DNA from: an uncultured Kiloniellaceae bacterium
GTDB taxonomy: Bacteria; Pseudomonadota; Alphaproteobacteria; Kiloniellales; Kiloniellaceae
Length of the DNA: 64,000 nt
NCBI GenBank assembly: GCA_947500035.1
Contig: CANMQP010000010.1
Span: forward strand, 124,001 to 188,000
Direction of reading: 5' to 3'
Shown here piece by piece: positions 53,072 through 61,654 of the stretch. The notes under the pieces were generated by a model. The model made no database searches. It had not been told where the DNA came from and worked only from the letters and a program-made list of their open reading frames with translations. Both the position numbers and the translations under genes were made by a program. Every line of letters starts with the position of its first letter. The stretch's first letter is position 1.

Positions 53072-54342
53072 TGCGCGTCCAGCATCTGAAGGGCGCGGAC
53101 AAAGAAATCTTCCTGCCCGAAGTTACCTGATTTCAGGGTGAGAGCGATGTCCTGACCTGCGCTGCCGCACCAGGTCCAGGGCACGCCGGGCGCGATCTCG
53201 GGCCCAATCGTCATCTGCTTGACCCCGAGCGCGTTGGTCACCGCGCCGGAGGTCTCGCCGCCAGCCACCACGAAGCGTTGAACACCGGCATCTCGGGCCT
53301 GCACTGCCAATTCGGCAAGCGCATCCTCGACCAGTTTTCCAGCTTTCTCCACACCCAGTTTGGCTTGCGCCGCGGCGACTTCGGCAGGTTCAGCGGTGGC
53401 GTAGATGATCTTGGGGGCCACGGCCGATTGCTGCGCGAGCCAATCGCGAGCCGCTTGAATGCCCTCGCCGGCCAAAACCAGAGGATCGAGCTTGAAGGCA
53501 TTTGCCTGTGCGGCAAAAGCGGCCACCTGCTTGCGGGTCATGGCGGAACAACTGCCCGAAAGAACGATTTGTCCCGGCGCCAGGGGAGGCCTGACCGGCT
53601 TTGGCGCGTCTGCCGAGAGCACGCCGTCCTCCATGTAGAGCGCGGGCAGGGGCATGGCGACCGCGCTGCCACCGGTCATCAAAGGCATGTCGCGGCAGGC
53701 CTGCGCGATAGTCGTCAGATCGGCGTTCGCGACCGCATCGACCACAACATGGGCAACGCCTTCCCGACGTAATGCTTCAAGCCGGTTTTGCAAAGCCGGT
53801 ACACCTTGATCCACGACCAGCCGGTTTGCGAGCCCCACCTTGCGAGTCACCTGCGGTTCCAACAGGCGCATCAGATTGGAATCGCGCATTGGCGTCAAGG
53901 GATGGTCCCTCATCGGGCTTTCGTGCAGAGGCTGTTCTCCGACGAAGAGATTGCCCATGAAGATGCTGCGGCCGTTCTCCGGAAAGGCGGGACAGTAGAT
54001 CGTCTGGTCGCTGTTCAGCTTCGCCATGAGCGCCTCGGCAACCGGGCCGATATTGCCTTTCGCGGTGCTGTCGAAGGTAGAGCAGTATTTCCAGAAAAAA
54101 CGCTCTGCACCCGCGGCCTGCAGCCAAGCAAGCGCCGCCTCGGTCTCGGCGATTGCTTCTTCGACAGGGGAGGTACGACACTTGAGAGCGATCACCTCAA
54201 AGCTGGAGAGCTCCAGCTCGCCGGGCGCGGTCTCCGGTACGCCCAGTCGAAGGGAAACCCGAACGCCGCTTCGTGCCAATAAACCGGCAAGATCGGTGGC
54301 GCCGGTGAAGTCATCTGCGATACAGCCAAGAACAACAGCCAT
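53068..54342 (-). CDS. otnK: 3-oxo-tetronate kinase OtnK (DUF1537 family)
   Basis: ATP-dependent four-carbon acid sugar kinase, 424 aa. N-terminal DUF1537 substrate domain: LGCIADDFTGATDLAGLLARSGVRVSLRLG and FWKYCSTFDSTAKGNIGPV. The C-terminal nucleotide-binding domain has FVVAGGETSGAVTNALGVKQMTIGPEIAPGVPW. It phosphorylates 3-oxo-tetronate at C4. It overlaps otnC by 4 bp and lies 5 bp after ltnD. Confidence 0.95.
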   Translation of the reverse strand: MAVVLGCIADDFTGATDLAGLLARSGVRVSLRLGVPETAPGELELSSFEVIALKCRTSPVEEAIAETEAALAWLQAAGAERFFWKYCSTFDSTAKGNIGPVAEALMAKLNSDQTIYCPAFPENGRSIFMGNLFVGEQPLHESPMRDHPLTPMRDSNLMRLLEPQVTRKVGLANRLVVDQGVPALQNRLEALRREGVAHVVVDAVANADLTTIAQACRDMPLMTGGSAVAMPLPALYMEDGVLSADAPKPVRPPLAPGQIVLSGSCSAMTRKQVAAFAAQANAFKLDPLVLAGEGIQAARDWLAQQSAVAPKIIYATAEPAEVAAAQAKLGVEKAGKLVEDALAELAVQARDAGVQRFVVAGGETSGAVTNALGVKQMTIGPEIAPGVPWTWCGSAGQDIALTLKSGNFGQEDFFVRALQMLDAQ

Positions 54343-54347
54343 GATCT

Positions 54348-55253
54348 CTACTCTCCGATCGAACCCGGCAACGCAATGCCACCCTTGGCCGCGTAGACCT
54401 TGGCGACCGCTGAGTCATCCTCACGCCCATAGCCTGCAGTCTGGGCTTCCTTGAAGAGAGATAGCGCCGTCTCTGAAAGGGGGAGGGGGAAGTCCGCGGC
54501 GCGCCCCTCAGAGGTCACGATCCCCATGTCTTTCACGAAGATATCGACTGCTGACTTCGGAGCGTAATCGCCGTCGACAACGTGCCGCCCGCGATTCTCG
54601 AACATCCAGGAATTCCCCGCGCATTCGATGATGACCTCGTAGAGCATTTTTGCATCCAGGCCGGATTTGATCCCCATTGTGAGGGCTTCGCCCATGGCCG
54701 CGATATGCACGCCTGCCAGAAGCTGATTGATCATCTTGACCCGGGAGCCAGTGCCGGCTTCGTCGCCGAGCTGGAAGATCTTGCTGGCGATGGCGTCGAG
54801 GGCCGGTCCGGCCCGATCGAAGGCGGTTTCGGCCCCGGAAGCCATGATGGTCATTTCGCCGGCAAGCGCCTTCGCGGCCCCTCCGGAGACCGGCGCATCA
54901 ATGACCTGCATGCCCGCGGCAGTCAGTCGCGCGGCGACCTCGAGTGTGAAAGATGGTGGCATGGTCACGCAGAGCACAAAGGTCGTTCCGGGCGCTGCCG
55001 CGGCCACGGCGCCATTCTCCCCGAACAGAACCTGCTCGGTTTGTTCAGCGTTCACGACGAACACAAAGATGATGTCAGCTCCTGCGGCGGCTCCCGAAGG
55101 CGTGGAGCTGGTCTGGCCACCTTCTTTTCTGAAGTCGTTGAGGACAGTCTCGCGGATATCTACGCCCGCCGTGGGGAAACCTGCGCGCAGCAGGGACACA
55201 GCCGCGCCCCAGCCCATTGAGCCCAAACCGATAACCGCTGTCGTTAAGCTCAT
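54348..55253 (-). CDS. ltnD: L-threonate dehydrogenase LtnD (beta-hydroxyacid dehydrogenase family)
   Basis: NAD(P)-dependent enzyme of 301 aa that oxidises L-threonate (or a related C4 aldonate) to 2-oxo-tetronate. GLGSMGWGAAVSLLRAGF is the cofactor motif, DAPVSGGAAKALAGEMTIMASG the substrate loop, and KMINQLLAGVHIAAMGEA carries the catalytic lysine. It is the first gene of the otn operon, with a large LacI-type palindrome 27 bp upstream. Whether the true substrate is L-threonate or another C4 acid cannot be decided from sequence. Confidence 0.92.
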   Translation of the reverse strand: MSLTTAVIGLGSMGWGAAVSLLRAGFPTAGVDIRETVLNDFRKEGGQTSSTPSGAAAGADIIFVFVVNAEQTEQVLFGENGAVAAAAPGTTFVLCVTMPPSFTLEVAARLTAAGMQVIDAPVSGGAAKALAGEMTIMASGAETAFDRAGPALDAIASKIFQLGDEAGTGSRVKMINQLLAGVHIAAMGEALTMGIKSGLDAKMLYEVIIECAGNSWMFENRGRHVVDGDYAPKSAVDIFVKDMGIVTSEGRAADFPLPLSETALSLFKEAQTAGYGREDDSAVAKVYAAKGGIALPGSIGE

Positions 55254-55279
55254 GGTCGCGCCTTTTTAATAAGAGTCTG

Positions 55280-55317
55280 GACATCTGGTATCGATACCGG
55301 TATCGGTACCAGATGTC
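55280..55317. promoter_or_regulatory. Extended LacI-type operator in the ltnD / lacI divergent region
   Basis: A 38-bp palindrome with only one mismatched pair. It contains two LacI-like half-palindromes, GGTATCGATACC (centre 55292/55293) and GGTATCGGTACC (centre 55304/55305), 12 bp apart. It lies between ltnD (minus) and the LacI gene (plus). Confidence 0.7.
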
Positions 55318-55389
55318 GCTGGTTTTAGGTAAAGGAACCCGGAAAGTCAATCAGCTATTGAGATCGCGGGGTGCGTTTCGAAGCTTCAA

Positions 55390-56424
55390 GTGATCAAACC
55401 ATCAGGACCGACAGCCTTGAGAAGCAAACCAACCCTGGTTGAAGTCGCTGCGCTGGCAGGGGTCAGCAAGATGACGGCATCGCGTGCCTTGCGTGGCGCC
55501 GCGGATGTCTCGGAGAAGAACGTAGAAAAGGTTTTGCGGGCGTCCGAGGAAATCGGCTACGTGACCAACCACCTTGCCACGTCTCTATCATCGCGCACCA
55601 CGAACCTGATCGGCGTGATCGTGCCAAGTCTCTCCAATGTTGTCTTCGCCGAGGTGCTTGCGGGGATCTCGGATTCCATTCACGAGAGCGGCAAGCAACC
55701 GGTATTCGGGGTTTCCAACTACGATTCCGAGGTCGAAAAGGGCATTATCCGCGACATGCTCTCCTGGCGACCTTCTGGCATCATTGTCACCGGCCTTGAA
55801 CAAACCGATCAATCCAAGAAATTGCTCGAAGGTGCCGGTATTCCTGTCGCGCAGATCATGGATGTGGATGGCGACCTTATCGACATTAATGTCGGTCTCT
55901 CGCACATCGATGCGGGCCGTGACATGGCGCGGGCGCTGATCGATCGCGGGCGATCTAAATTCGCCTACATCGGCAGTGCATTGGATAAAGACATCCGGGC
56001 CCGAAAGCGCATGAAAGGCTTTAAAGAGGAACTACGCAACGCGGGGCTGGAATTGATCAGTACGCGTACCGACGCAGACTTTTCGTCACTTGCCTTGGGG
56101 CGGCAGATGACAGCGGAGATGCTGGCATCCGGCTGTGAAATCGACTGCATTTACTATTCCAACGACGATCTGGCCGCTGGGGGGCTATTCGCCGCCATGG
56201 CGGCTGGCCTCGAGGTTCCCAAGCAGCTCCTGATCGCAGGCTTCAATGGTCTCGAGTTTCTCGAAGGCTTACCGGTCCGCCTGGCCACGACGCGCTCGCC
56301 ACGGCGCAAGATAGGTTCCGAAGTCACGCGGGTTCTGCTTGAGGCCATGGAACGGTCTCTCACACCCGATGAACGAAGGCTCATCTTCCGGCCTGAGATC
56401 GATCTGGGAGACGCTGCTGCTTAG
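55390..56424 (+). CDS. LacI family transcriptional regulator
   Basis: 344 aa with an N-terminal LacI helix-turn-helix (TLVEVAALAGVSKMTASRALRGAADVSEKNVEKVLRASEEIGYVTN) and a periplasmic-binding-type effector domain (LIGVIVPSLSNVVFAEVLAGISDSIHESG; C-terminal YYSNDDLAAGGLFAAMAAGLEVPKQLLIAGFNG). GntR-like GntR(gluconate)-type LacI members sense sugar acids. The start is a GTG at 55390, with no strong ribosome site. It is divergent from ltnD and probably represses the otn operon and the ABC importer. Confidence 0.94.
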   Translation: MIKPSGPTALRSKPTLVEVAALAGVSKMTASRALRGAADVSEKNVEKVLRASEEIGYVTNHLATSLSSRTTNLIGVIVPSLSNVVFAEVLAGISDSIHESGKQPVFGVSNYDSEVEKGIIRDMLSWRPSGIIVTGLEQTDQSKKLLEGAGIPVAQIMDVDGDLIDINVGLSHIDAGRDMARALIDRGRSKFAYIGSALDKDIRARKRMKGFKEELRNAGLELISTRTDADFSSLALGRQMTAEMLASGCEIDCIYYSNDDLAAGGLFAAMAAGLEVPKQLLIAGFNGLEFLEGLPVRLATTRSPRRKIGSEVTRVLLEAMERSLTPDERRLIFRPEIDLGDAAA

Positions 56425-56537
56425 AAAAAAAGCGCCGTGATTTGTCTGGCGGTAAAGGCCCAGAGATCACTATGCTGTCGATTCTCCAGACATACCCGCC
56501 CCTGCACGGGGCTTAGATCATCAAGGAACGATAAGGC

Positions 56538-57185
56538 ATGGCGGCACTTGAGCTTATCATTGGAAACAAAAACTACTCTTCCTGGTCCTTTCGGCCCTGG
56601 ATCGCCATGAAGGTGAAGGCCATCGAGTTTAAAGAGACCCTCAGTCTTTTTGACGAAGCGACCGATCAGGCGCATTTCCTCGAGTTCTCGCCGACCAAAA
56701 AAGTCCCTGTTTTGAAGGATGGCGACCATACGATCTGGGAATCGATGGCGATTCTTGAGTATCTGGCGGATCTTTTTCCTGACCGCGGTTTTTGGCCGGA
56801 AGACCGGATGACCCGGGCGCATGCGCGCTCGATTTCAAATGAAATGCATGCAGGCTTTGGGCCGCTGCGCAGTGAATGTTCCATGAATATGCGCCGTGAG
56901 GTGCGGGCGATCGAGGTTTCGGACGGGGTGCGCAAGGATGTCGCGCGGATCGAGGCCATTTGGGAAGGCTGCCTGAAAAGCTACGGCGGTCCCTTCCTTT
57001 TCGGTGAGTTCAGCAATGCGGATGCCATGTTTGCGCCGGTCGTAAACCGGCTCGACCGTTACGAGCTCAGCCGGACGCCCGCCGTCCTGGAGTATTCGAA
57101 GGCCATGACTGCGCTGCCCGCGTGGCAGGAATGGGAAGCCGCAGGGAAAGCGGAGCCCTGGATTGTGGAGGCGGATGAAGCCTAG
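56538..57185 (+). CDS. Glutathione S-transferase family protein
   Basis: 215-aa cytosolic thioredoxin-fold enzyme. N terminus LELIIGNKNYSSWSFRPWIAMKVKAI, with the serine-rich SSWSxRPW motif at the glutathione site; then KVPVLKDGDHTIWESMAILEYLADLFPD (cis-Pro and ES motif) and an all-helical C-terminal domain. It resembles the YfcF-like subgroup. The substrate is unknown. It stands between the LacI gene and the desuccinylase-like gene; a 14-bp GC palindrome (57190-57203) follows. Confidence 0.9.
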   Translation: MAALELIIGNKNYSSWSFRPWIAMKVKAIEFKETLSLFDEATDQAHFLEFSPTKKVPVLKDGDHTIWESMAILEYLADLFPDRGFWPEDRMTRAHARSISNEMHAGFGPLRSECSMNMRREVRAIEVSDGVRKDVARIEAIWEGCLKSYGGPFLFGEFSNADAMFAPVVNRLDRYELSRTPAVLEYSKAMTALPAWQEWEAAGKAEPWIVEADEA

Positions 57186-57189
57186 TTAA

Positions 57190-57203
57190 GCGCGATATCG
57201 CGC
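57190..57203. repeat. GC-rich perfect palindrome after the GST gene
   Basis: GCGCGATATCGCGC, five bp after the GST stop and 29 bp before the next start. There is no loop or T run. Its purpose is unclear. Confidence 0.5.
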
Positions 57204-57231
57204 AGTTTGTTCAATATCGGCAGGACCTTTC

Positions 57232-58152
57232 ATGGAATTCGAAGAGTTGAAGCATGCGCTATCGGATATATCCGAGGCGGCAAATCAGGACGCTGTTCTC
57301 ACGCTGGACTCGGGCCTGCCAGGCCCGACGGCCTCGGTTGTCGCCCTGACACACGGCAACGAGGTCACAGGCGTCGTAACGGCGCAGCGGGTCTTGCAGG
57401 GCTTGCGGGATGGAGCGCTGAAGCAGCGGTCCGGCCGGCTGCAGATTGTACTCGCCAACTATGAGATTCTGCAGGAAGCCGACGATTTTGATGATCTCGT
57501 GCGCTTCAAGTTCGAAGACATGAACCGGATCTGGGCGAAGCCCGGTGGCAGCGAACATGAGCATCTCGCGAAAGAGCGCATACGCCCCTACATCGAGCAG
57601 TCCGATCACGTCATTGATCTCCACTCGACGAATCGGGCCTCAACGGCCATTGGCATCCTGATGGGATATGAGGCCGGACGGATTGAAGCGATGCGACGCC
57701 ATCTCGATACGCCCTATGTGCTACTCGAGGCCGAGAAGTTTCTCAATGGCATGTCATTGGTTGAATTTCATCAGAATACCCGCAAAAGCGGGCTGTCCCT
57801 GGTGATCGAGGCCGGTCAGCATTTTGACTTTACGACGATTGAGACCAACGTTGAGAACACCGTCAACCTGCTGAAACACCTTGATATCCTTGAGGGAAAT
57901 CCAACAGATTTGACGGAGCAGCCTAAAGTCTTGAAGGTCTATGCGTCAGGCATCGCAAAGACTGCCGGCAAGGCAATTTCCTGGAAATACAGCGACAATC
58001 CAGAGGGCTTTGATTTCGTCGAAAGCGGGACTCATATCTGCGATCTCAATGGTGAAGCCGTGGTTGTGGATCGGGACACCTATATCGTGATGCAACAGGT
58101 CGAAGCTCTGCATGCCGGCAAGGAGATGTATTACCTTGCGGCGGAGGTTTAG
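57232..58152 (+). CDS. Succinylglutamate desuccinylase/aspartoacylase family protein
   Basis: Zinc-dependent amidohydrolase of the M14-like family, 306 aa. Zinc ligands are visible in THGNEVTG (H, E) and DLHSTN (H); SLVIEAGQHFDFT is the catalytic glutamate region. It lacks any neighbouring arginine-succinyltransferase genes, so a role on another N-acyl amino acid or amide is as likely. AGGACC lies upstream of the ATG. Confidence 0.88.
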   Translation: MEFEELKHALSDISEAANQDAVLTLDSGLPGPTASVVALTHGNEVTGVVTAQRVLQGLRDGALKQRSGRLQIVLANYEILQEADDFDDLVRFKFEDMNRIWAKPGGSEHEHLAKERIRPYIEQSDHVIDLHSTNRASTAIGILMGYEAGRIEAMRRHLDTPYVLLEAEKFLNGMSLVEFHQNTRKSGLSLVIEAGQHFDFTTIETNVENTVNLLKHLDILEGNPTDLTEQPKVLKVYASGIAKTAGKAISWKYSDNPEGFDFVESGTHICDLNGEAVVVDRDTYIVMQQVEALHAGKEMYYLAAEV

Positions 58153-58356
58153 CCGTCTTCGAAAGCCTGTCTAAAGCCTCTTTAGATACCCGACGGATTT
58201 TCCTGCGTTTACAGCCGTCCGGTCAGGCGCTAAAAGCCGGGACTGAAGAGATTTGCGATCCCTGTTTTAGTTTTCTTGCCCGGTCTTGGGGCGGCTCGGG
58301 AAATCCCTCCCCTGTGATCTGAAACACGGCATCCAGCGCCGCATTGGAGTGACCCA

Positions 58357-59487
58357 GTGGTCAAGGCTATACCTTTCATCGACCTGGCCGCGCAGCGCGA
58401 CCGCCTCCAGCCAAATCTGGACCAGGCCATTGGCCGCGTGCTTGAGCACGGCCAGTACATTCTGGGCCCGGAGGTGCGCGAGCTGGAGAGCCGCCTGGCG
58501 GACTTCAGCGGCGCACGTCATGCCGTAGCCTGCGGCAATGGCACTGACGCAATCATGTTGGCGCTCATGGCTGAGGGCATAGGCCCCGGGGATGCGGTCT
58601 TCGCGCCCGCCTTTACGTTCGTTGCCACCGCGGAGGCGCCTGCCATCCTGGGCGCCAGGGTTGTTCTGGTCGATATCGACGAGGCCAGCTTCAACATCGA
58701 TCCGGCCAGTCTGGAGCAAGCCATAGCGGGCCTGCGCGGCACCGACCTTAAGCCGCGCGCGATTATCGCTGTTGATCTCTTCGGACAGCCGGCAAACTAC
58801 AACCTTCTGAAAGAGATCGCTGACAAACATGGTCTTGTTTTGATTGCGGACGCGGCGCAAAGCTTCGGCGCAACCCGCGATGGCAGCCCGGTGGGCAGTC
58901 TCGGCGACTACACGACCACGAGCTTCTTTCCGGCCAAACCCCTGGGCTGCTACGGCGACGGCGGCGCCGTTTTTACCGACGATGACCGTCGCGCGGAACT
59001 GCTGAAATCTCTGCGTGTTCATGGCGAGGGCCGGGATCGCTATGAAAACGTCCGGATCGGCCTGAATAGTCGCTTGGATAGCATCCAGGCGGCGGTTTTG
59101 TTGGAAAAGCTGACGATCTTTCCGGACGAGTTGGTCAAGCGCCAAGCTGTTGCCGATCGTTATGAGAGGGGTCTGGGTCAGGTCTGTAAGACCCCGCGAC
59201 TTGCGCAAAATGCGACCTCATCCTGGGCACAGTACACGCTTGTGGTCGAGAACCGTGAAGCGGTGCGCAGCCACTGTTCGGAAAACGGTGTTCCGACCGC
59301 GGTCTATTATCCCATTACGCTTGACCGGCAAACGGGCTACCGAGACTCTATTGTCGGCGCTGGCGGTCTCCATGTCTCTCATTCCTTGAGCGAACGGGTC
59401 GTGAGTCTCCCCATGCATCCTTATCTGGAGCCTGAGTTGCAGGACCGGATCATCGACTGCGTTGCGGCGGCGGTGTCAGCTTCATAG
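58357..59487 (+). CDS. DegT/DnrJ/EryC1/StrS family aminotransferase
   Basis: PLP-dependent sugar-nucleotide aminotransferase, 376 aa. IPFIDLAAQRDRLQPNLDQAIGRVLEHGQYILGPEV is the family N terminus; ACGNGTDAIMLALMAEGIGPGDAVFAPAFTFVATAEAP follows; and the PLP lysine is in SFFPAKPLGCYGDGGAVFT. The start is GTG. It probably makes an amino sugar for the cell surface. It could pair with the UDP-sugar epimerase 0.25 kb downstream or the Gfo/Idh protein at 39.3 kb. Confidence 0.92.
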   Translation: MVKAIPFIDLAAQRDRLQPNLDQAIGRVLEHGQYILGPEVRELESRLADFSGARHAVACGNGTDAIMLALMAEGIGPGDAVFAPAFTFVATAEAPAILGARVVLVDIDEASFNIDPASLEQAIAGLRGTDLKPRAIIAVDLFGQPANYNLLKEIADKHGLVLIADAAQSFGATRDGSPVGSLGDYTTTSFFPAKPLGCYGDGGAVFTDDDRRAELLKSLRVHGEGRDRYENVRIGLNSRLDSIQAAVLLEKLTIFPDELVKRQAVADRYERGLGQVCKTPRLAQNATSSWAQYTLVVENREAVRSHCSENGVPTAVYYPITLDRQTGYRDSIVGAGGLHVSHSLSERVVSLPMHPYLEPELQDRIIDCVAAAVSAS

Positions 59488-59538
59488 CGGCCGAAATCAT
59501 CGCTTGCCGGAGACTTCGGCGTAATTTTGGAGGATTTC

Positions 59539-59583
59539 ATGCTCGCGGATCTTACGATTGACGCTCTGCATAAGGAATCTTAA
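59539..59583 (+). CDS. Possible 14-residue leader peptide
   Basis: Short open frame MLADLTIDALHKES, with GGAGG 5 nt before its ATG, a better ribosome site than that of the following epimerase gene. It could be a leader peptide or chance. Confidence 0.2.
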   Translation: MLADLTIDALHKES

Positions 59584-59728
59584 CCACTTGCGTGCCAAGA
59601 ATTCGTCGTCCCTTTCTGCCTGTTCGCTCAGCAACAGTCTCTTGTCCTATTTTGGGCGCGACAAAGGCAGGATGAGCGTTTAAGTTCTTGCGAAAATTAC
59701 CCCTCCACCCGTTAAGCAGTTGTCTGGT

Positions 59729-60739
59729 ATGAAATTTCTTGTCACTGGCCATGCTGGCTTCATCGGAAACCATGTCGCGATCCAGTTGCTCGAGCGCGGC
59801 GATGAAGTCGTTGGCCTCGATAATTTAAATCCTTACTACGATGTGAAGCTGAAGCAGGCCCGGCTGGACAGGCTGACGTCTTACAAGGGCTTCACGCATT
59901 GCAAGCTGGACCTGGAAGATACCGCCGGCGTTGCTGAGCTTTTCAGCAGCCATAAACCTGATAAGGCGATCCATCTGGCGGCACAGGCCGGGGTTCGCTA
60001 CAGCCTCGAAAACCCGCGCAGCTACATCGACAGCAATATCGTGGGCTTTTTGAATATCCTGGAAGGCTGCCGGCACAATGGCGTCAAGCACCTGGTGTAT
60101 GCCTCATCAAGCTCGGTTTATGGCGCCAACGGCAACGCGCCCTTCTCGGTTCATCACAATGTCGACCATCCTTTAAGCCTCTATGCCGCAAGCAAGAAAT
60201 CCAACGAGATGATGGCCCATACCTACAGCCATCTTTTCGGCCTTCCGGCGACGGGTTTGCGTTTCTTCACGGTTTACGGACCTTGGGGACGGCCCGACAT
60301 GGCGTTGTTCCTTTTCACCAAGGCTATTCTGGAGGGACGCCCGATCGACGTCTTTAACCGCGGTCAGATGCAGCGTGATTTCACCTTTGTCGACGATATC
60401 GTTGAGGGTGTGATTGCCTGTGCCGACAACGTGGCAAAGGTGAATGAGGACTGGAGCGCTGAGTCTCCCGACCCGGGAACCAGTGGTGTCGGCCCTTACA
60501 GAGTCTACAACATTGGCAACAGTCAGCCGGTCGAGCTGATGCGCTACATCGAAGTGCTTGAGCAGTGCCTCGGAAAAACTGCCGAGAAGAACATGCTGCC
60601 CATGCAGCCGGGTGATGTGCCCGCAACCTGGGCGGATGTGTCGGACCTGAAGCGGGATGTTGGTTACCAGCCAGCCACGACGGTTGAGACCGGTGTTGCA
60701 CGCTTCGTCGACTGGTACCGGGACTTCTACAAGGCCTGA
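59729..60739 (+). CDS. NAD-dependent epimerase, UDP-glucuronate 4-epimerase-like
   Basis: Extended short-chain dehydrogenase, 336 aa. Cofactor motif [37 protein letters not shown] (typical of CapI/LspL-type UDP-glucuronate 4-epimerases), YASSSSVYG and the catalytic YAASK. Converts UDP-glucuronate to UDP-galacturonate for polysaccharide. The ATG at 59729 abuts the Rossmann strand; a TTG three codons earlier is the alternative. There is no strong ribosome site. Confidence 0.92.
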   Translation: MKFLVTGHAGFIGNHVAIQLLERGDEVVGLDNLNPYYDVKLKQARLDRLTSYKGFTHCKLDLEDTAGVAELFSSHKPDKAIHLAAQAGVRYSLENPRSYIDSNIVGFLNILEGCRHNGVKHLVYASSSSVYGANGNAPFSVHHNVDHPLSLYAASKKSNEMMAHTYSHLFGLPATGLRFFTVYGPWGRPDMALFLFTKAILEGRPIDVFNRGQMQRDFTFVDDIVEGVIACADNVAKVNEDWSAESPDPGTSGVGPYRVYNIGNSQPVELMRYIEVLEQCLGKTAEKNMLPMQPGDVPATWADVSDLKRDVGYQPATTVETGVARFVDWYRDFYKA

Positions 60740-60752
60740 TATACCCCAAGTT

Positions 60753-61574
60753 CTAACGCTCGGCGGTTGCCAGTCTTTCATCACGGAGGCGGGCGGCCTC
60801 GCTGCGCCGTGAAATTATCGAAGCGACAAGCACCCCTGTGGCAACCAAACCGACCAGGATGGTCGAAACTGCATTGATTTCGGGCGTGACGCCCAGGCGA
60901 ACCTGACTATAGATCTTCATGGGCAGGGTGGTGGCGCCTGGACCTGTTGTAAAGCTGGCAATCACGAGGTCATCAAGCGAGAGGGTGAAAGACAGCAGCC
61001 AGCCGGACACCACTGCCGGCAGGATGATCGGCAAGGTAATCGCAAAGAAGGTCTTGCCGGGCGGGCACCCAAGATCCATCGCCGCTTCCTCGATGGAATG
61101 ATCGAAAGTAGCCAGCCGCGACTGCACCACAACCGCCACATAACACATGGAAAAGGTGATGTGCGCGATCGTGACAGTTGCGAAACCGCGATCCCAGGAA
61201 ATGGCCACAAACATCAGCAGCAGCGAGAGTCCTGTGATGACTTCAGGCATTACCAGCGGCGCATAGATCATGCCCGAAAAGAGCGTGCGACCGCGGAATT
61301 TTCCAAAGCGTGTGAGCATGACGCCCGACATCGTGCCCAGCAGCGTCGCGACCGTCGAAGAGACAAACGCGACTTTCAAGGTCACCCAGGCAGCATTCAG
61401 GAGTCCCTGGTTGTTGAAAAGCTCGACATACCATTTGGTCGAGAATCCGCCCCAGACCGTGACCAGTTTCGATTCGTTGAAGCTGAATAGCACCAGCAGA
61501 ATAATCGGCAGATAGAGGAAGCTGAAGCCGACGACCAGCGCGGACCAGGTAAACCAGCTTAGTCCCTTATTCAT
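60753..61574 (-). CDS. Polyamine-type ABC importer permease (PotC/PotI-like)
   Basis: Inner-membrane permease of 273 aa with six helices and the EAA-loop pattern EEAAMDLGCPPGKTFFAITLPIILPAV. The N terminus SALVVGFSFLYLPIILLVLFSFNES is typical of PotC. GGAGGGGG precedes the ATG. It is the last gene of the ATPase-PotB-PotC order and is convergent with the epimerase gene. Confidence 0.93.
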   Translation of the reverse strand: MNKGLSWFTWSALVVGFSFLYLPIILLVLFSFNESKLVTVWGGFSTKWYVELFNNQGLLNAAWVTLKVAFVSSTVATLLGTMSGVMLTRFGKFRGRTLFSGMIYAPLVMPEVITGLSLLLMFVAISWDRGFATVTIAHITFSMCYVAVVVQSRLATFDHSIEEAAMDLGCPPGKTFFAITLPIILPAVVSGWLLSFTLSLDDLVIASFTTGPGATTLPMKIYSQVRLGVTPEINAVSTILVGLVATGVLVASIISRRSEAARLRDERLATAER

Positions 61575-61654
61575 GGCAAGCCCCCTCCATTGCGGCGAGG
61601 CGCATGGATCCGGGGCGGATAAATCTGGGGCAGGAGGAGTTGAGGCTTGTCATA

